In this document: positions 11,528 to 22,757 of the stretch, in pieces
How positions within the stretch are numbered: position 1 is the stretch's first letter
Layout: every line of letters starts with the position of its first letter
Assembly (NCBI GenBank): GCA_019096155.1
Contig: JAHCVI010000006.1
Span: forward strand, 2,224,906-2,288,905
Source: Staphylotrichum longicolle
Taxonomy: Eukaryota > Ascomycota > Sordariomycetes > Sordariales > Chaetomiaceae
DNA: 64,000 bases
Direction of reading: 5' to 3'
Translations under genes and position numbers: made by a program
The notes under the pieces: model-generated
Told to the model about the DNA's origin: nothing
Database searches by the model: none
What the model saw: the letters and a program-made list of their open reading frames with translations, nothing else

Positions 11528-14525
11528 TTACATACGTCTAGGGGTATCAATACAGGTTGAAAACAGATCATCAACAAACGTGGTCACCACATCGTCGCCC
11601 TCTTTCCTGACTTCGACTTTAGAGAGACCCATCCCGAGGACGGTCGAGACCTCCTTCAGCTCGATGGCTTGGTCATATCGAGGCCCCAGAGCTGGGTTCC
11701 CTCCGCCGCCGCTCACGCTCTGCAGCGTCGTCCGCTGGCTCATCTGGCGCGACACGCCAGACGGGGACGCGTCCCGGGTGCGCGACGGGGGTGGCATGTC
11801 GGGCATGTCGTGCACTGAGTTCCTCGCTTCTTCCACGTCGACTGTGACCTCCTGCGAAATCATGATGCCGCCAAAGGACTTTGGTGGTGGTTGTTTCCGC
11901 ACCGGCTTGAGGGAATCCGAGACAAGGCTCGGCGGCTTGCCCTCGGAGGCTAGTTCCGAATCCCCGCCGTTCCCATTGTACAAGGGCAGGGACGAGACGC
12001 TCCGATTTCGGGGCGTGAGGGCGATACGTTCCCGGCTTGACGACACCAGCTTGACAGCATCTGTGCGGCGTGGGCGCAACTGGTTTGGAGAGCGGGCACG
12101 AGATGATCCACCTGAAAACAGCAGAAATCCTGGCAGAGAGATAAAGTTTCGCAGACGGCTGGGCGGCAGCGGGGTGGTCTCGGAGGAAACCGAATCGAGA
12201 ATGGGCGAGATCTTACGGTGTACCGATCGACCGAACGCAGCATTGTGTGGTGAATTCTTGTAGACGAGCTGTTGCGTCTTGAAGAAGGGAAGCGGGATAA
12301 ATTCGTGTGCCGGCGCATCGACGCGGACATGGATGGGAATCATGAGCGTAAAGGCGATGAGAGAGCAGGTCAACGGTCGGGCCTCGTTGACCGGCGGATT
12401 GCAGGGGACCTGAGTGACCTGGGCGACCAACCTGGCGTTGTCGAAGACGGGGTCTTGGACAGAAGCCCTCAGGTTCCTGATTGCGTCGAGGAGGAAACCG
12501 GCAAAAGTGGCGTCCCGGGAAGCTAGTTCGTTTGCGCGCTCCAACCGCCGGTGCAGGGAGCCCAGGGTCATGCCGTCCATCCTGCGAAGGAACTCGGTGT
12601 GTGCGGGTTCGAGCCGGTCCAGCGGCAGCTCGATGCTGGGAAGTAAGTTGCGCGCCTGTTTCCTGACGAGGACGTCAAAGCCCATCTGGTGCACCTGGGT
12701 ACGGACCGCAAACAAGCCGATGTGGACGCCAGGATCCAACATGGTACCCCGTGCGTACCGCTCCATGCTCCTGAACTTCTCCTCCAGCCTGCTGCTCCTG
12801 ATCTGCATCTTGGAGCGGATAATATGGCTAACATGGCGAGGCTCGGCGAAGCAGTAGCCAGCGGCGGCCAGATGGTCAACGTGTCCGCTTTCCACCTTGC
12901 GCACCAAAAACATGAGATGACCCTGACCGTTGCGGTGTTTCGGCGACGACCCCTTTTCAGCGAGGTCATCGAGACCCTTTTTGATAGTTGGAGTCGAGTC
13001 ACCGGAGCCCATCGTTGTCGACTCTTCGCTGATAGAGCCGGCTGTTGGGTGTCCGCCCGTCGCCACAATCTCGTCCCAGAGGATGCCGACATCCACCAGG
13101 TCTTCGTTCATTTGGACGGCCAGAGCCGAGGCGGCGACACAAAACAGCTCGGAGAAGATGGTGTCGTAATTCTCGATGATGTGCCCTTCCTTGTCGACCA
13201 ACTCGATTCCTGTCCTGACATTACGTTCGTGATGCGGGAGGCTGGCAAGATGATGGTTCATCTTGTCGATGAGAGCGGAAATGCTGGGCCAGCTCCGGGA
13301 TGCCTGAAACAGCCAGTGAAACAACGGGTGGGCGGTGGAGAAGGTTTCATTTTGAGCCTGGACGAGATGTCAGCGCGCTTAGTTGCTTGAGCAACGAAGT
13401 AAGTCATGTCCTTACCTTTTGGAGGAAGGTGCTGGTAACCACCTCGCTCGGCAAGAAGCCATCTGGTGTGACCAGAATCCTTCCGCGCTCGTCAAAGACA
13501 GCAGCCGCCAAAGTGATCCTTTGGGCCCTGTTGGCATAGCCTTTTCGCACCCGAGCCGAGTAAATAGCGAGGCCGGCCATCATCAGGCAGGCAGTAAAGG
13601 ACTGAGGTGCTGGTCAGCGGTTGATATGAGGAGCGGGAAGGGCAGGGGAGCACTCACGAGACACGCTGTCACGATGACAGTGGTGTTGCGTGAGCTGATG
13701 TCGCTGTTGGAGTTCACGTGTTTCAATGTGTACCTCGTGCCCATGACAGCACACCAATGCATACCGGACACGGCGCCGGCCAGGACGAAGGCGCACCCGA
13801 CTCGCTTCCACCACGAGTTTGTCCAGGAACTCCTGAAGACGAAGAAGAGGGAGAGGGCCACGGTACTGGCAACAGCAGCAATGACAACAGATCCGGCGAC
13901 GAAGGCTGAGAGATAATCGCAGCGGTAGTTGCTGATGGAGGCATTGCCCAGGTAATGCATTCCGCAGATGGCGCCTCCGGAGAGGGTGCCCGAAGCGCTC
14001 ACCCGCCACCAGCTGATTTGGTTGCTGCTCGTGGTGGTGCCGGTTACGACGAAGAAGGCGGCGAGCAGCACAATGATTGGGACAAAGAAGGAGGCCACGG
14101 TGACGCCGACTGAATAGGCAATCTGGAGCTCGGGTTCGCCATTCAACAAGGTCGTTGCGCGGTTGCCGATATAGTGCTAGAACACAGCCGTGTCAGCAGA
14201 CCCCATGACATGAGCATTGGGACTCGTACCATGCTCCAGATGGCAACACCACCCATCGTTATCGAAGCGCCAAACAGGAGGAGGCTGGGAACACGGGTCA
14301 GCTTCAGAGAGTCCTGGGCGACGGGACGATGGGACCTCGGACGAACTTGTTGTAATACCCTCTCCGCGACGTGCGGCGGTGGATCAGCTCAAGTGTTGAG
14401 GCAGCGCCGACGAGACTGATCAAGTAACTCAGCACCAGAAGAGTCGGGTCGAACGTGACGGAGACGACCTGGCCGACGTACTGGGCCAGGTCGTCCCGCC
14501 TGAGAGCGGTGTCCAAGTTCCCCAT
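11528..14525 (-). CDS. MHYT-domain membrane sensor protein
   Basis: Five exons fit in frame: 14525-14347, 14284-14230, 14176-13658, 13601-13416 and 13357-11528, giving about 922 residues. The N-terminal third is an integral membrane MHYT domain, a seven-helix module thought to bind metal and sense small ligands. Its repeated motifs are visible as SM|HYIGN (split by the second intron), GMHYLGN and GMHWCA. The long C-terminal region is cytoplasmic, with a hydrophilic Ser/Arg/Pro-rich stretch near the end that contains many possible phosphorylation sites. Fungal MHYT proteins of this size have no settled function. A sensing role is inferred from the bacterial domain. All splice sites are standard and no lesion is seen. 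Confidence 0.85.
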
Positions 14526-14973
14526 GCTCTCCGTGCTCTCTGGGCTCCTCTGTCGATGTTGAAGGCGATTCTACCCAGGCATCAGGACCTCGTCAGTGTC
14601 GGGGACACAGAGTGTCGACTTTCAATGCTGTCTGTGTCGTGGGTCTGCATATGCCTCGGCGACAGCTAAGAGTGGCAAGAGATCTGGAAGAGGGCTGAAC
14701 TGCCCCCGCGCACGAGGGGCGAGCCTCGGGGGAAAGCTCCGACATATCAAGCAGCGGGCATGCTCGAGTGTACCCCCGGTCCCAGCGCCCACATGCAGAA
14801 GGTGGCCCGCCAAGGATGCAGTGACGGAATCACGGTTCCAGAAGCTTGGCCTGAAAGTGGATGATGGTGGCCACTCTGTGTGCTATGTTGCTCTCATCAG
14901 CCGAGTCCACAAGGCCAAAATTCATCCAAAGTGCCCACAGAGAAGGCATGCGGGTCGGGTTAGGTGTGCTGCT

Positions 14974-15008
14974 AGGGGGGGCGGGAGGGATGGGGGGTGG
15001 GGGGGGGC
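14974..15008 (+). repeat. G-rich tract with quadruplex potential
   Basis: The plus strand has a dense series of G runs (seven, three, three, six and nine G in a row, separated by one to three bases). This meets the usual pattern for an intramolecular G-quadruplex. Confidence 0.6.
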
Positions 15009-15230
15009 AGCAAGGGTCGGGACACGGCCCAGGGTCCCCCATGCTGGGCATTCACGGTCTCGAGAGCGCATTTTTCAAATTTGCGAGGTCGCAGACATGG
15101 AACGCTATGCAGGGGCACTCGGGGACATCCACGGCCCTTTGGCCGCTTTGGCCGAACCAACAGCAGCCGAGGAGCGGGCGAGGGTGACATTGGCGAGCTC
15201 GAGGCGAGCCAATCTTCCAGGTCAGCAGCG

Positions 15231-15282
15231 TCAGCGTGCAGCGACTGCAGCGACCGGGACTGCAGCGACTGCAGCAACTGCA
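15231..15282. repeat. Degenerate short tandem repeat based on gcgactgca
   Basis: Successive imperfect copies of a 9-12-bp unit (gcgactgca, gcaactgca and variants). It lies in DNA with no supported gene. Confidence 0.6.
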
Positions 15283-15481
15283 GCCTGTGCCACATCGGCA
15301 CGAATTGCGCGACCTGGATTCGTCGATGCGGCCGGCGCTCCGGATTGGGCTGGCTGGGCTGGACAACGGCCCGCGATTGGACGGCCTGGGTGATCCCAGA
15401 CAGCGTCATCCTGGACACCGACTGGGCACATTCTTGCCAGCTCTGCGGGCGGGCATTGCGGTTGTGACCCAAGGGCAGCCA

Positions 15482-15522
15482 CAGGCTCGCCAGGCTCACC
15501 AGGCTCGAGCCAGGCTCGCCAG
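15482..15522. repeat. Short caggctcgc-type repeat
   Basis: Four imperfect copies of a 9-10-bp caggctc unit in a row. Non-coding as far as can be seen. Confidence 0.6.
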
Positions 15523-18500
15523 GGAAGTGCCCAGATCCAGCATCGGCGCCCGCTGGCTGTGCAGACAGCCCCGAAGCCACCACCAAGGCCGTCGTCAAAT
15601 CTCCACCACTCTCGGCGCACCTTCCCGGTGCGCCATGAGCATGCGACTCATGTTGGCTGAGCTTGGGCAGCCCTGGCTGTGCCTGGCCTTTTGATTTTGA
15701 TTGCTGCAAGTGCTGCAGGTTCAGATCCTTCGCTGGACTGTCAAGGGGCCCGTCTGTGAACTGCAGCCCGGAGACCCCACTTGCACGATCGGAAAATCAT
15801 GGTTGCAGCAGCGATCACCGATGCCAAGTCGCCTTGATGCCTCCCAAGTCCCAAATGGGGCCTCGCTACCTCCTCGGGGAGCCGCCGGCAACGATGGGGT
15901 TTGCTCCTGTTCCTCGGCTTTCGAGGCTCGGATTTCAAACTTTTCCACCGCCAGGGTCAGGGCAACCCCCAGGTCCCCCAGCCATCACCTCTTCCGTCCA
16001 GGCACCAACTGGGTCCCCCAAGAACCGCCGGCCCTGTTAGCCTGAGCAGTTTTCCACCCACGTGGTTGTGAAACCTTGGGGCAAAATGATGATGGTGGAG
16101 CGCAAGCTGGCAACTGCCGGTCCTGGAAGGCTATTATTCAGGTACGCAATTTGCATGTGGAAGTCCGGTCTGACGAGGGACGCGCCGCGCAAGGCTGCTG
16201 ATGCGGCAGGTGGGATTGAAGGGGACGGGGATGCAGTTGCCAGCCCGGACGGCACGCCCACGTCGACGGGTTTGTCCCTCGGCGCACTTTGGATTCTGGG
16301 CTGTTCTGGGCTGCAGCCCCCCATCGCTGAATCCTACTGTGTATTGGAAAGAACGCCGGCTCACTCTGTGCGCTGCGAAACGCGAGTCATCGTCAATCCC
16401 ATGCTTCTCAAAAACGCAGATCGATCCTCTTCCTTGCCGGTGCCGGCCGTGGCTCGTCCTTGAGGTTAGCCCCGGAGTTCAGCTGCCATGACCGTGCACG
16501 CTAGTCGATTTCGATCGTAGATCCGATCCCCAACAGATGGCATCCTGGCTGGCCTCTGCTGGCCTCGAGCTGGCTGGCGTCGGGATCAGAATCTGAGTGG
16601 AGATCGGGGCCTCTCGACGCAATCAATGCGACGCAGCCGGATAAACCAACGGCCCCAGCCGATGTTTGCACACCAACCCCCCAAACGCTCAGACCCATTG
16701 AGCGGTCCAGACCCGCCCTTCCCACCTGAAACACGAGGGCTTAGTACGAAGACGACGGCGAGAACTACACAGTACGGCGACGACTACGGCCGGACAAATA
16801 ACGATGGATCTGAACCAAGCACTCTGGACGGAGCAATAAGTTCCCATCAAAGACCACAATGCGAGACTTTGTGCCACGACATTTGTTGCAGTGTCCAGAG
16901 CTCACTCAGGCTCTCACCTTTGCAAGTCCGAATCAGGAATGCGCCACGATATGCTGTTCAAAGTCGCCGATATCTGGCCGGCTGCGTCGGAGTCTTCACT
17001 GGGCTGGCTTTGGCGTTTCAGCAAGGCAGCCTGGCCTTCGAAGCCGGGAACCTCGTCTGCACGTTCACGTTATCTCGTTCAAGTTCCTGACCATGGAAAA
17101 AACAACATCCCTGTGCGGACACTATCCCACACTTGGTCAAGTCCGGCCATTTGGTCGAGCCAAGGGACCGACCCAGTTGCCCAGATGCTTATCAACAACA
17201 AAGTTCCTTTGATCACCACGCAAGAGTCGTTATTTCCCGTGAAGGGATCAATTTCTTCGCACCCGGCCATGGGCTCCTCTGCCAGTCATGAGAATGCAGT
17301 CTCTCCAGCACCAGCGCTGACCTTGGGCGTGGGGGTTTGCACGCTGCACTGGTCCTGCGCCGAGGGTCCTCGAATGTACATGTCATCGAACGGGCATCCC
17401 CGTCCCTTCCAGCACCTTGGTTCTGGGAATCCCTTGGCCATGAGATTCTGCGGGGCGATGCGCAGTCTCTGCAACCTCCCCCAAGATCGTCCCTGTCGAG
17501 CCTGTCCACTCATCCCGCGCACGATGGAGCCCGCCTATTCCTGACCCGCCGCCGCTGACGCTTGGTTAGTTTCCCCACAAGAGTAGGCTTTTCTGTGGGG
17601 TAAACAAGATGACACGGCGTGAAAGGACCATGGTGTGGAGTGGGCTCGCTCGGCCGAGTTGAGGAACTCAACTTCATGCGCCGTCTCTCATTTCTCGGGG
17701 ATGAGAGCGCACTCGGTGGAAAACTACGAAATCTGAGAGTCACTCGGATGATTTCCTGCCTGTCAGCGGCGAGAGGGAATCGAGCTTGGCATCCGAGAGC
17801 CAAGACATGGATGTTCACCACAGGTTGGCCACGCCGTGTGCAAGGCGACCAACTTACAACATTGAGATTACATATTTGATACGGGCTATTATTGCCCTGG
17901 GTTTTGATGTCCTTCGGGGTTCGGACTTGATCCTGTGAGATTGATAATGGCAGTTTTTGATCAGGTACAGTAAGGCACCTGGACCCACCCCCTGCGTCGT
18001 TGGCTCACTGGTGGCGATCTGCCACACCAACCTTAACTTCTGCTCAACTCTTCGCCACATCCATTTCATACTGCTGTAGAAGCTACTGTAAATAAACACT
18101 GATACATCTGCCAAGCCATTGCAATTGCGAAGCTTGTCGCCCTGTGCTGCATTCATTGGCGCTATTACTTCTCCGTGGTTGTCTAGTCTGCCTTTCCATG
18201 TTTATCTCTCCCCCAATGTCTTCATCCTTTCCCGCTTCCACCCCTTCGGCCCTCACTCTCACCTTCTCTCTGCTTGTTATTATTATCCCACACGTGTGCC
18301 GTCAAGCCCTTCGGTTTCTCATCACCGTCTTCGGTGATCCGAAAACTGGCCGTAAACTTCAGCCGGGGCGACTCCAAGCCGGTCTTATCCCGAAGGGATG
18401 GCACATTGGCAGATTGCGGGGACGGTTGAGGCTCAGCACATATTATTACTCCAATCGTGATTCAAGCAGTCGCCCCACGGTTTTATTCTTAGAAGCTGAA

Positions 18501-18647
18501 AGACTCGCTCAGTCAAAGGCCAACATACTTATTAGTCGTCATGGTAGTTTTTAAACAGTCTTCTCCATTTGACATGTGTCCTTAATCAGCTTGCCAACTT
18601 TTCCAGCGGACACGACAAGAAATCAAATAAACCCGACTCTACTCAGG

Positions 18648-19691
18648 ATGCCGCTGCATCACCATATCTCTCCCTCATCATTCCTCGGCATACTTGCAAC
18701 ACTTCTCATCGTCTTAGCCATTTACTTCGTGCGCAGCAAGCTCGCCTTCTGGATGCAAGAAGAACTAAAGATGTCTGAAACACAATATTTCACTCTGCCC
18801 GACAAGCGGCAAATCGCCTATGGCATCTACGGTGCGCAGAGTGCAACCCAGACAACATTTTATTTCCATGGCTCTCCATCCTCTCATCACGAGGCTTTCC
18901 TCCTCTCAGAGGCCGGACAACGTCACAATGTCCGGATCATTGCCCCGTCGCGCCCGGGCAGCGGCGGGTCGACTTTCCGGGAGGACGGCACACTCCTCGA
19001 CTACCCAGACGATGCCCTGGCGCTGGCCGATCACCTTCGTATCAAAAGATTCGGCATCATTGCCGTCTCGGCTGGCGCACCGTACGCCTTTGCTTGCAGA
19101 CAGCGCATCCCACGATCACGACTGGTGGGGACGGGAATTGTAGCAGGCATCTACCCAGTAGCGAGCCTCGGGACAGCCGGCATGAAGTTTCCGTCCCGAG
19201 TGATGCTGTGGGTTGCTCCGTGGTTTCCGGGGCTTGTGGCATGGCTCATTGACAAACAGCTTGGCACGGTCGCCCGTGATGAAGATGAGGCCAAGATGGA
19301 GGCAATGCTGGTAGCCGACATGCAGCACGCTTCCACACCGCAGAGCGAGAAGATGGCGTGGGATAACGCCAGTCCCAATGTTCGAAGGGCCGTTGTTGCG
19401 AGTGTCAGGGAAGGAGTGAAGTACGGAGGACGGGGTCCCGCATGGGAGATGAGGTTGCTTGGGAGCCACTGGGGTTTCGAGCTAGACGAGATCCAGTCGG
19501 TCGAAAAGGGCGACGTCGTCATGTGGCATGGAGATATGGATGCCAACGTGCCATTGGCAATGGCGGAGAAGGCGGCTGCGCGGCTTGGGACCAACGCCGA
19601 ACTGAGGATTGTCGAAGGGCAGGGCCACGGTACTCTCACGTTCCACAAGGCCGACGAGATTATCAGGACACTGAAAACTAGGCTGGATTAA
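18648..19691 (+). CDS. Alpha/beta hydrolase with N-terminal membrane anchor
   Basis: The first ATG in the long frame is at 18648 and gives 347 residues in one exon. An N-terminal helix (FLGILATLLIVLAIYFV) looks like a membrane anchor or signal anchor. The fold is that of alpha/beta hydrolases: YFHGSPSSHHEA for the oxyanion strand, the nucleophile elbow AVSAGAPYA (Ser within S-A-G), a likely acid in GDMDANVP and the catalytic His in GHGTLTF. The first Gly of the usual GxSxG is replaced by Ala. It lies tail to tail with the thioesterase gene (368 bp apart) and next to a PKS, so a tailoring role in that pathway is possible but unproven. It could equally be an unrelated esterase or epoxide-hydrolase-like enzyme. 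Confidence 0.8.
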   Translation: MPLHHHISPSSFLGILATLLIVLAIYFVRSKLAFWMQEELKMSETQYFTLPDKRQIAYGIYGAQSATQTTFYFHGSPSSHHEAFLLSEAGQRHNVRIIAPSRPGSGGSTFREDGTLLDYPDDALALADHLRIKRFGIIAVSAGAPYAFACRQRIPRSRLVGTGIVAGIYPVASLGTAGMKFPSRVMLWVAPWFPGLVAWLIDKQLGTVARDEDEAKMEAMLVADMQHASTPQSEKMAWDNASPNVRRAVVASVREGVKYGGRGPAWEMRLLGSHWGFELDEIQSVEKGDVVMWHGDMDANVPLAMAEKAAARLGTNAELRIVEGQGHGTLTFHKADEIIRTLKTRLD

Positions 19692-20059
19692 CAGAGAAAG
19701 AGAGGTTTTGAGATTTTGTATACACTTGGCATCGCGTAGCCAGAGCCAAGCAGTTTGCTCCGCCGACGGTCTCATTCAAGGGCGGCCAGCTTTGATCACC
19801 GGGGAGTCATCCTCAGGTCAGATTTGGACTGGAAAGTAGCATGGGGACGGACGGTTTTGCGAGAACTCAAGATGAACACGGCAAGCTGCACTTGATCCCA
19901 ACATCGAAGACCATGGATTATTCCCGTGCCCAAGATTCCGTCCCACCACCTTATTGACATTAAGATTAGACATGAGAAACGTTTCAGAATCCGTAACAAT
20001 ACTATTACTCGGAGTGATACTGTTCATCGTCAGCAACATGAGCTCGCTACATGGAGAGG
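19692..20059. other. Intergenic between convergent genes
   Basis: About 370 bp shared by the 3' ends of the hydrolase (plus) and thioesterase (minus) genes. No other signal is seen. Confidence 0.5.
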
Positions 20060-21036
20060 CTACTCGAGCACACTTACATCGCGGTGAAGCACCGGCTTGC
20101 AGTTGGTCGCCTCGTCCGTCGCAGGGGCAGAATCCGCAGAACCCGTATCATTCTGCTGGCTTTTGTCGTCAATCCCGGGAATGATTTCCTGAAGGATATC
20201 ACTCAGAATCCGAACGTTCTCAGCGTCCCGCGGTACGATGTGGCCGAGACCGTGGTCAAACATGGTGGAATTCGACGGCTCGCAGACGTTGTACAGGGCG
20301 ACGGCACCACCCAAAAAGGCGTCGTCACAGCCGAAGATGTGGAAGGTCGGGATCGTGATGACAGTGCCGGCCTCGTCCGCGAGTTGAGCAACAACGCGGT
20401 CACCACCCTCGAATTTGAGGGGCGGCGAGCCAGAGATAAAAACGGCAAACTGGATCAATGTTAGCCGGAGAATGCCCAACCCTGACTGTCCCTGTCAGTT
20501 CACCTTGATGCGCGGCTTGATGCCTGTCCTCTGTTCCCTCATGGCTTCTTCGACAACCAGGCTGGCTCCAACCATGGCACCCTCTGAGTAGCCGATGATC
20601 GCGTCCACATCGGGGTTCTCATCGAGTGTCTTGAACACATCATCCATAGCATCACGCCAAACTTGCTGGTGCCAATCTTCGCCCTCGCCACAGTTTTGGA
20701 ACATGCGCATCGCATCCTCGGCGTTCATGCTGTAGGGCATGTGGCGCAAGCGGCGCAGGTTCTCAAAGTTGTCACCGCGGCGCGTATCGAGAAAGCGGTA
20801 CAGAGGCCGAGCGCCAAAGTAGTCCTCCCATCCCGCCGGCGGCTCGACTTCGTGTGATCCTTGGGTGTATGTGAACGACGCCAAGCCCCGTCCTTCGAGC
20901 TCGTCGGCCAGGGGCCCTAACTGGACCCGGAAGTTCTTGACCTGGTGTTAGCCGGGCCGTCTCATATTGCACATCGCTGAATGGACTGACTTACCTTTGC
21001 ACTGCCATATGCGCCTGGGAGGCACAGAAACTTCAT
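20060..21036 (-). CDS. FSH-family serine hydrolase (LovG-like thioesterase)
   Basis: Three exons fit exactly: 21036-20995, 20941-20504 and 20449-20060, giving 289 residues. It begins with the family's conserved first strand (MKFLCLPGAYGSAK). The catalytic triad is visible: Ser in GYSEGAMVG, Asp in the FGCDD segment and His in GLGHIVPRD. In this family (FSH1/DUF341), LovG and relatives release chains from highly reducing PKSs or edit stalled ones. This gene diverges from such a PKS across a 1.7-kb promoter, so product release is the natural guess. All motifs look intact, in contrast to the frameshifted PKS. The C-terminal tail is acidic and Ser/Asp-rich. Confidence 0.88.
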
Positions 21037-22757
21037 CGTGAGAAGGTTCCTGGGTTTCTGTTAGCAAGCCATGATTTGCGAGAATAACGCAACGCAACGA
21101 ACCGGCCTCGGCTGGACGTATCAGGAGAAACACGAGAGTTTTTTTCGAAACGTCTTGCCAAGGTCTCCTGCCCTCGGGCGTCCACTTGAACAGCCCGTTA
21201 TATGCATTGCGTCCTGTTTGGTGCATTGCCCGGTGCCGATGCGGCTTTGATGCAAGGCATGCCGTGTGTCCTGAACTCTGCGCACACTCACAACTACCAT
21301 GCCACAAATGCGTCAATTCCCAGCGAGAACCTCCGATATCCATCCTTAGAGTGCCAAAAGTTGCGTGTTGAAGTTGGGAACTAAATAACCACTGTTGGGA
21401 ACCAAATAACTACTGTTTGAGAAGACTGCGTGACGTAAGACATGGTGTCTCACTTTGCTGGACAGAGTTGGCCTTCGGCCGTCCCCTTGTTTGTTTCCAG
21501 AACAAAGGCTGGTGCTGAAGTGTGTTCAAATCCAGGATGATCGGAAGTCCGGCCAAAGCAAAGCCTGAACCCCGCCAGTTTGCCTCCCATTTCCTGAGAC
21601 ACTGAACTGCATGCAACACGTACTTCCGTGCATGGGTTGGGCTTCCTCATTCCCATAGTCCGCGGTACCTTAATGACGCTCTTCTACGTTCAAGAAAATC
21701 TACACCGTTGTTGGAATAACCGTTGTGGTAAACTCTCTTACAATAATACGACAGAATTGTACTCATGTGGGTGGTCAGAAGCCGAGTTGAAGACTCTTTC
21801 GCCCAATCGAAGCCCACCAACCCCCCAATTCAGCCACCCTCGCCCTTGATGCTTCGAGGCCTGGTCTCATCTTCATTCTCCTACTGGGTTTTGGTATCTG
21901 TTCAAGCCCGAAATTGGAGGTTGTTCCTCTTCTGGGAAGCTTAGCCGCACATCCGCGTGAGTATGTAGAATACAACCCACGTCTGCAGTGGACCGGATTG
22001 AGACATTGACCGATGCTCAAAATGACCTAATGTCCTTTACCCGCCGTTCATCAAGTGGATGGGATGATGCGCACTAAGTCGGCATCACCCAGTTCTGTGG
22101 CATGTAACGTCATTGTGCCGAAATTTATATGCGCCCAGTCTATTGTTAGGAAGATGCATTCAGCTGCCTGCCGACTTAAACCTAGCCGCTCGGAAAACAA
22201 AACGCACTGACACCGCCTCGCTCGCGGCTTGGCTGTGTGCCACAACCAGTCGGTACCATTCAGCAACACCTTCATTGCGGTGTAAAGCGCGACGAGACCG
22301 CTAAATGCTCCAGATTTCATGCCCCGAGGGTGCGAACATGGTTCCAATCAGCGTAGCAGAAAATTGATTGGCATGGCATTTTTACATATGTGCGCCTCCA
22401 GGGTGCAAGCATGAGACGTCCGAGCGAGGCGGCCGTCCATGAATTAGATCACAGCCTATCACTTCTGCAGATACTGGCAGAGTCGAAACATTGGAGCGTG
22501 TGCGAGCAGTGTCCAGGAGAACGCGACGAGGCCCGGTTGCTCGAGTTGCCTCCGCCATTGGCACGACTCATCACAGCTTGGGTGCGCCCGACTCCCACGC
22601 GTACCGAGATTCTCGACGACGGGGCCAACTGTCTGGCGTTGCCAGACCGTAACAAGCGTTTTTACTCTATACAATATAGCTAATTGTTTTTCTAATTACA
22701 ACTCCTTGTCGACGTTCAAGCCCCGTTGAGATCCGCCATTTTCGTTCGTTTGTCACC
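21037..22757. promoter_or_regulatory. Divergent promoter region between thioesterase and PKS genes
   Basis: A 1.7-kb stretch without a supported gene separates the start codons of the thioesterase (minus) and the PKS (plus), so both promoters lie in it. Short frames inside it show no motifs. I did not find a binding site I could assign to a named factor. Confidence 0.55.

Larger units (their letters stand above)
14526..18647. other. 4.1-kb gene-poor stretch with repeats and a G-rich tract
   Basis: Several open frames of 150-265 codons exist on both strands (for example 14596-15393 plus, 14972-15709 minus, 16891-17544 plus). Their translations are rich in Ser, Arg, Pro and Gly, overlap each other on opposite strands, and show no family motif, so I regard them as chance frames in GC-rich DNA. 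The stretch contains a G-rich tract (14974-15008), a degenerate gcgactgca repeat (about 15231-15282) and a caggctcgc repeat (about 15482-15522). It must also include the promoters of the MHYT and hydrolase genes. Confidence 0.5.

Noticed and set aside
12689..13390. Plus-strand frame opposite the MHYT gene
   Set aside because: It lies antisense to a well-supported exon and has no motif of its own.
14596..15393. Plus-strand open frame of 265 codons
   Set aside because: Low-complexity Ala/Arg/Gly translation driven by local repeats and GC content, with an equally long frame on the opposite strand.
16891..17544. Plus-strand open frame of 217 codons
   Set aside because: No recognisable domain and no clear start context. 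The composition looks non-coding.
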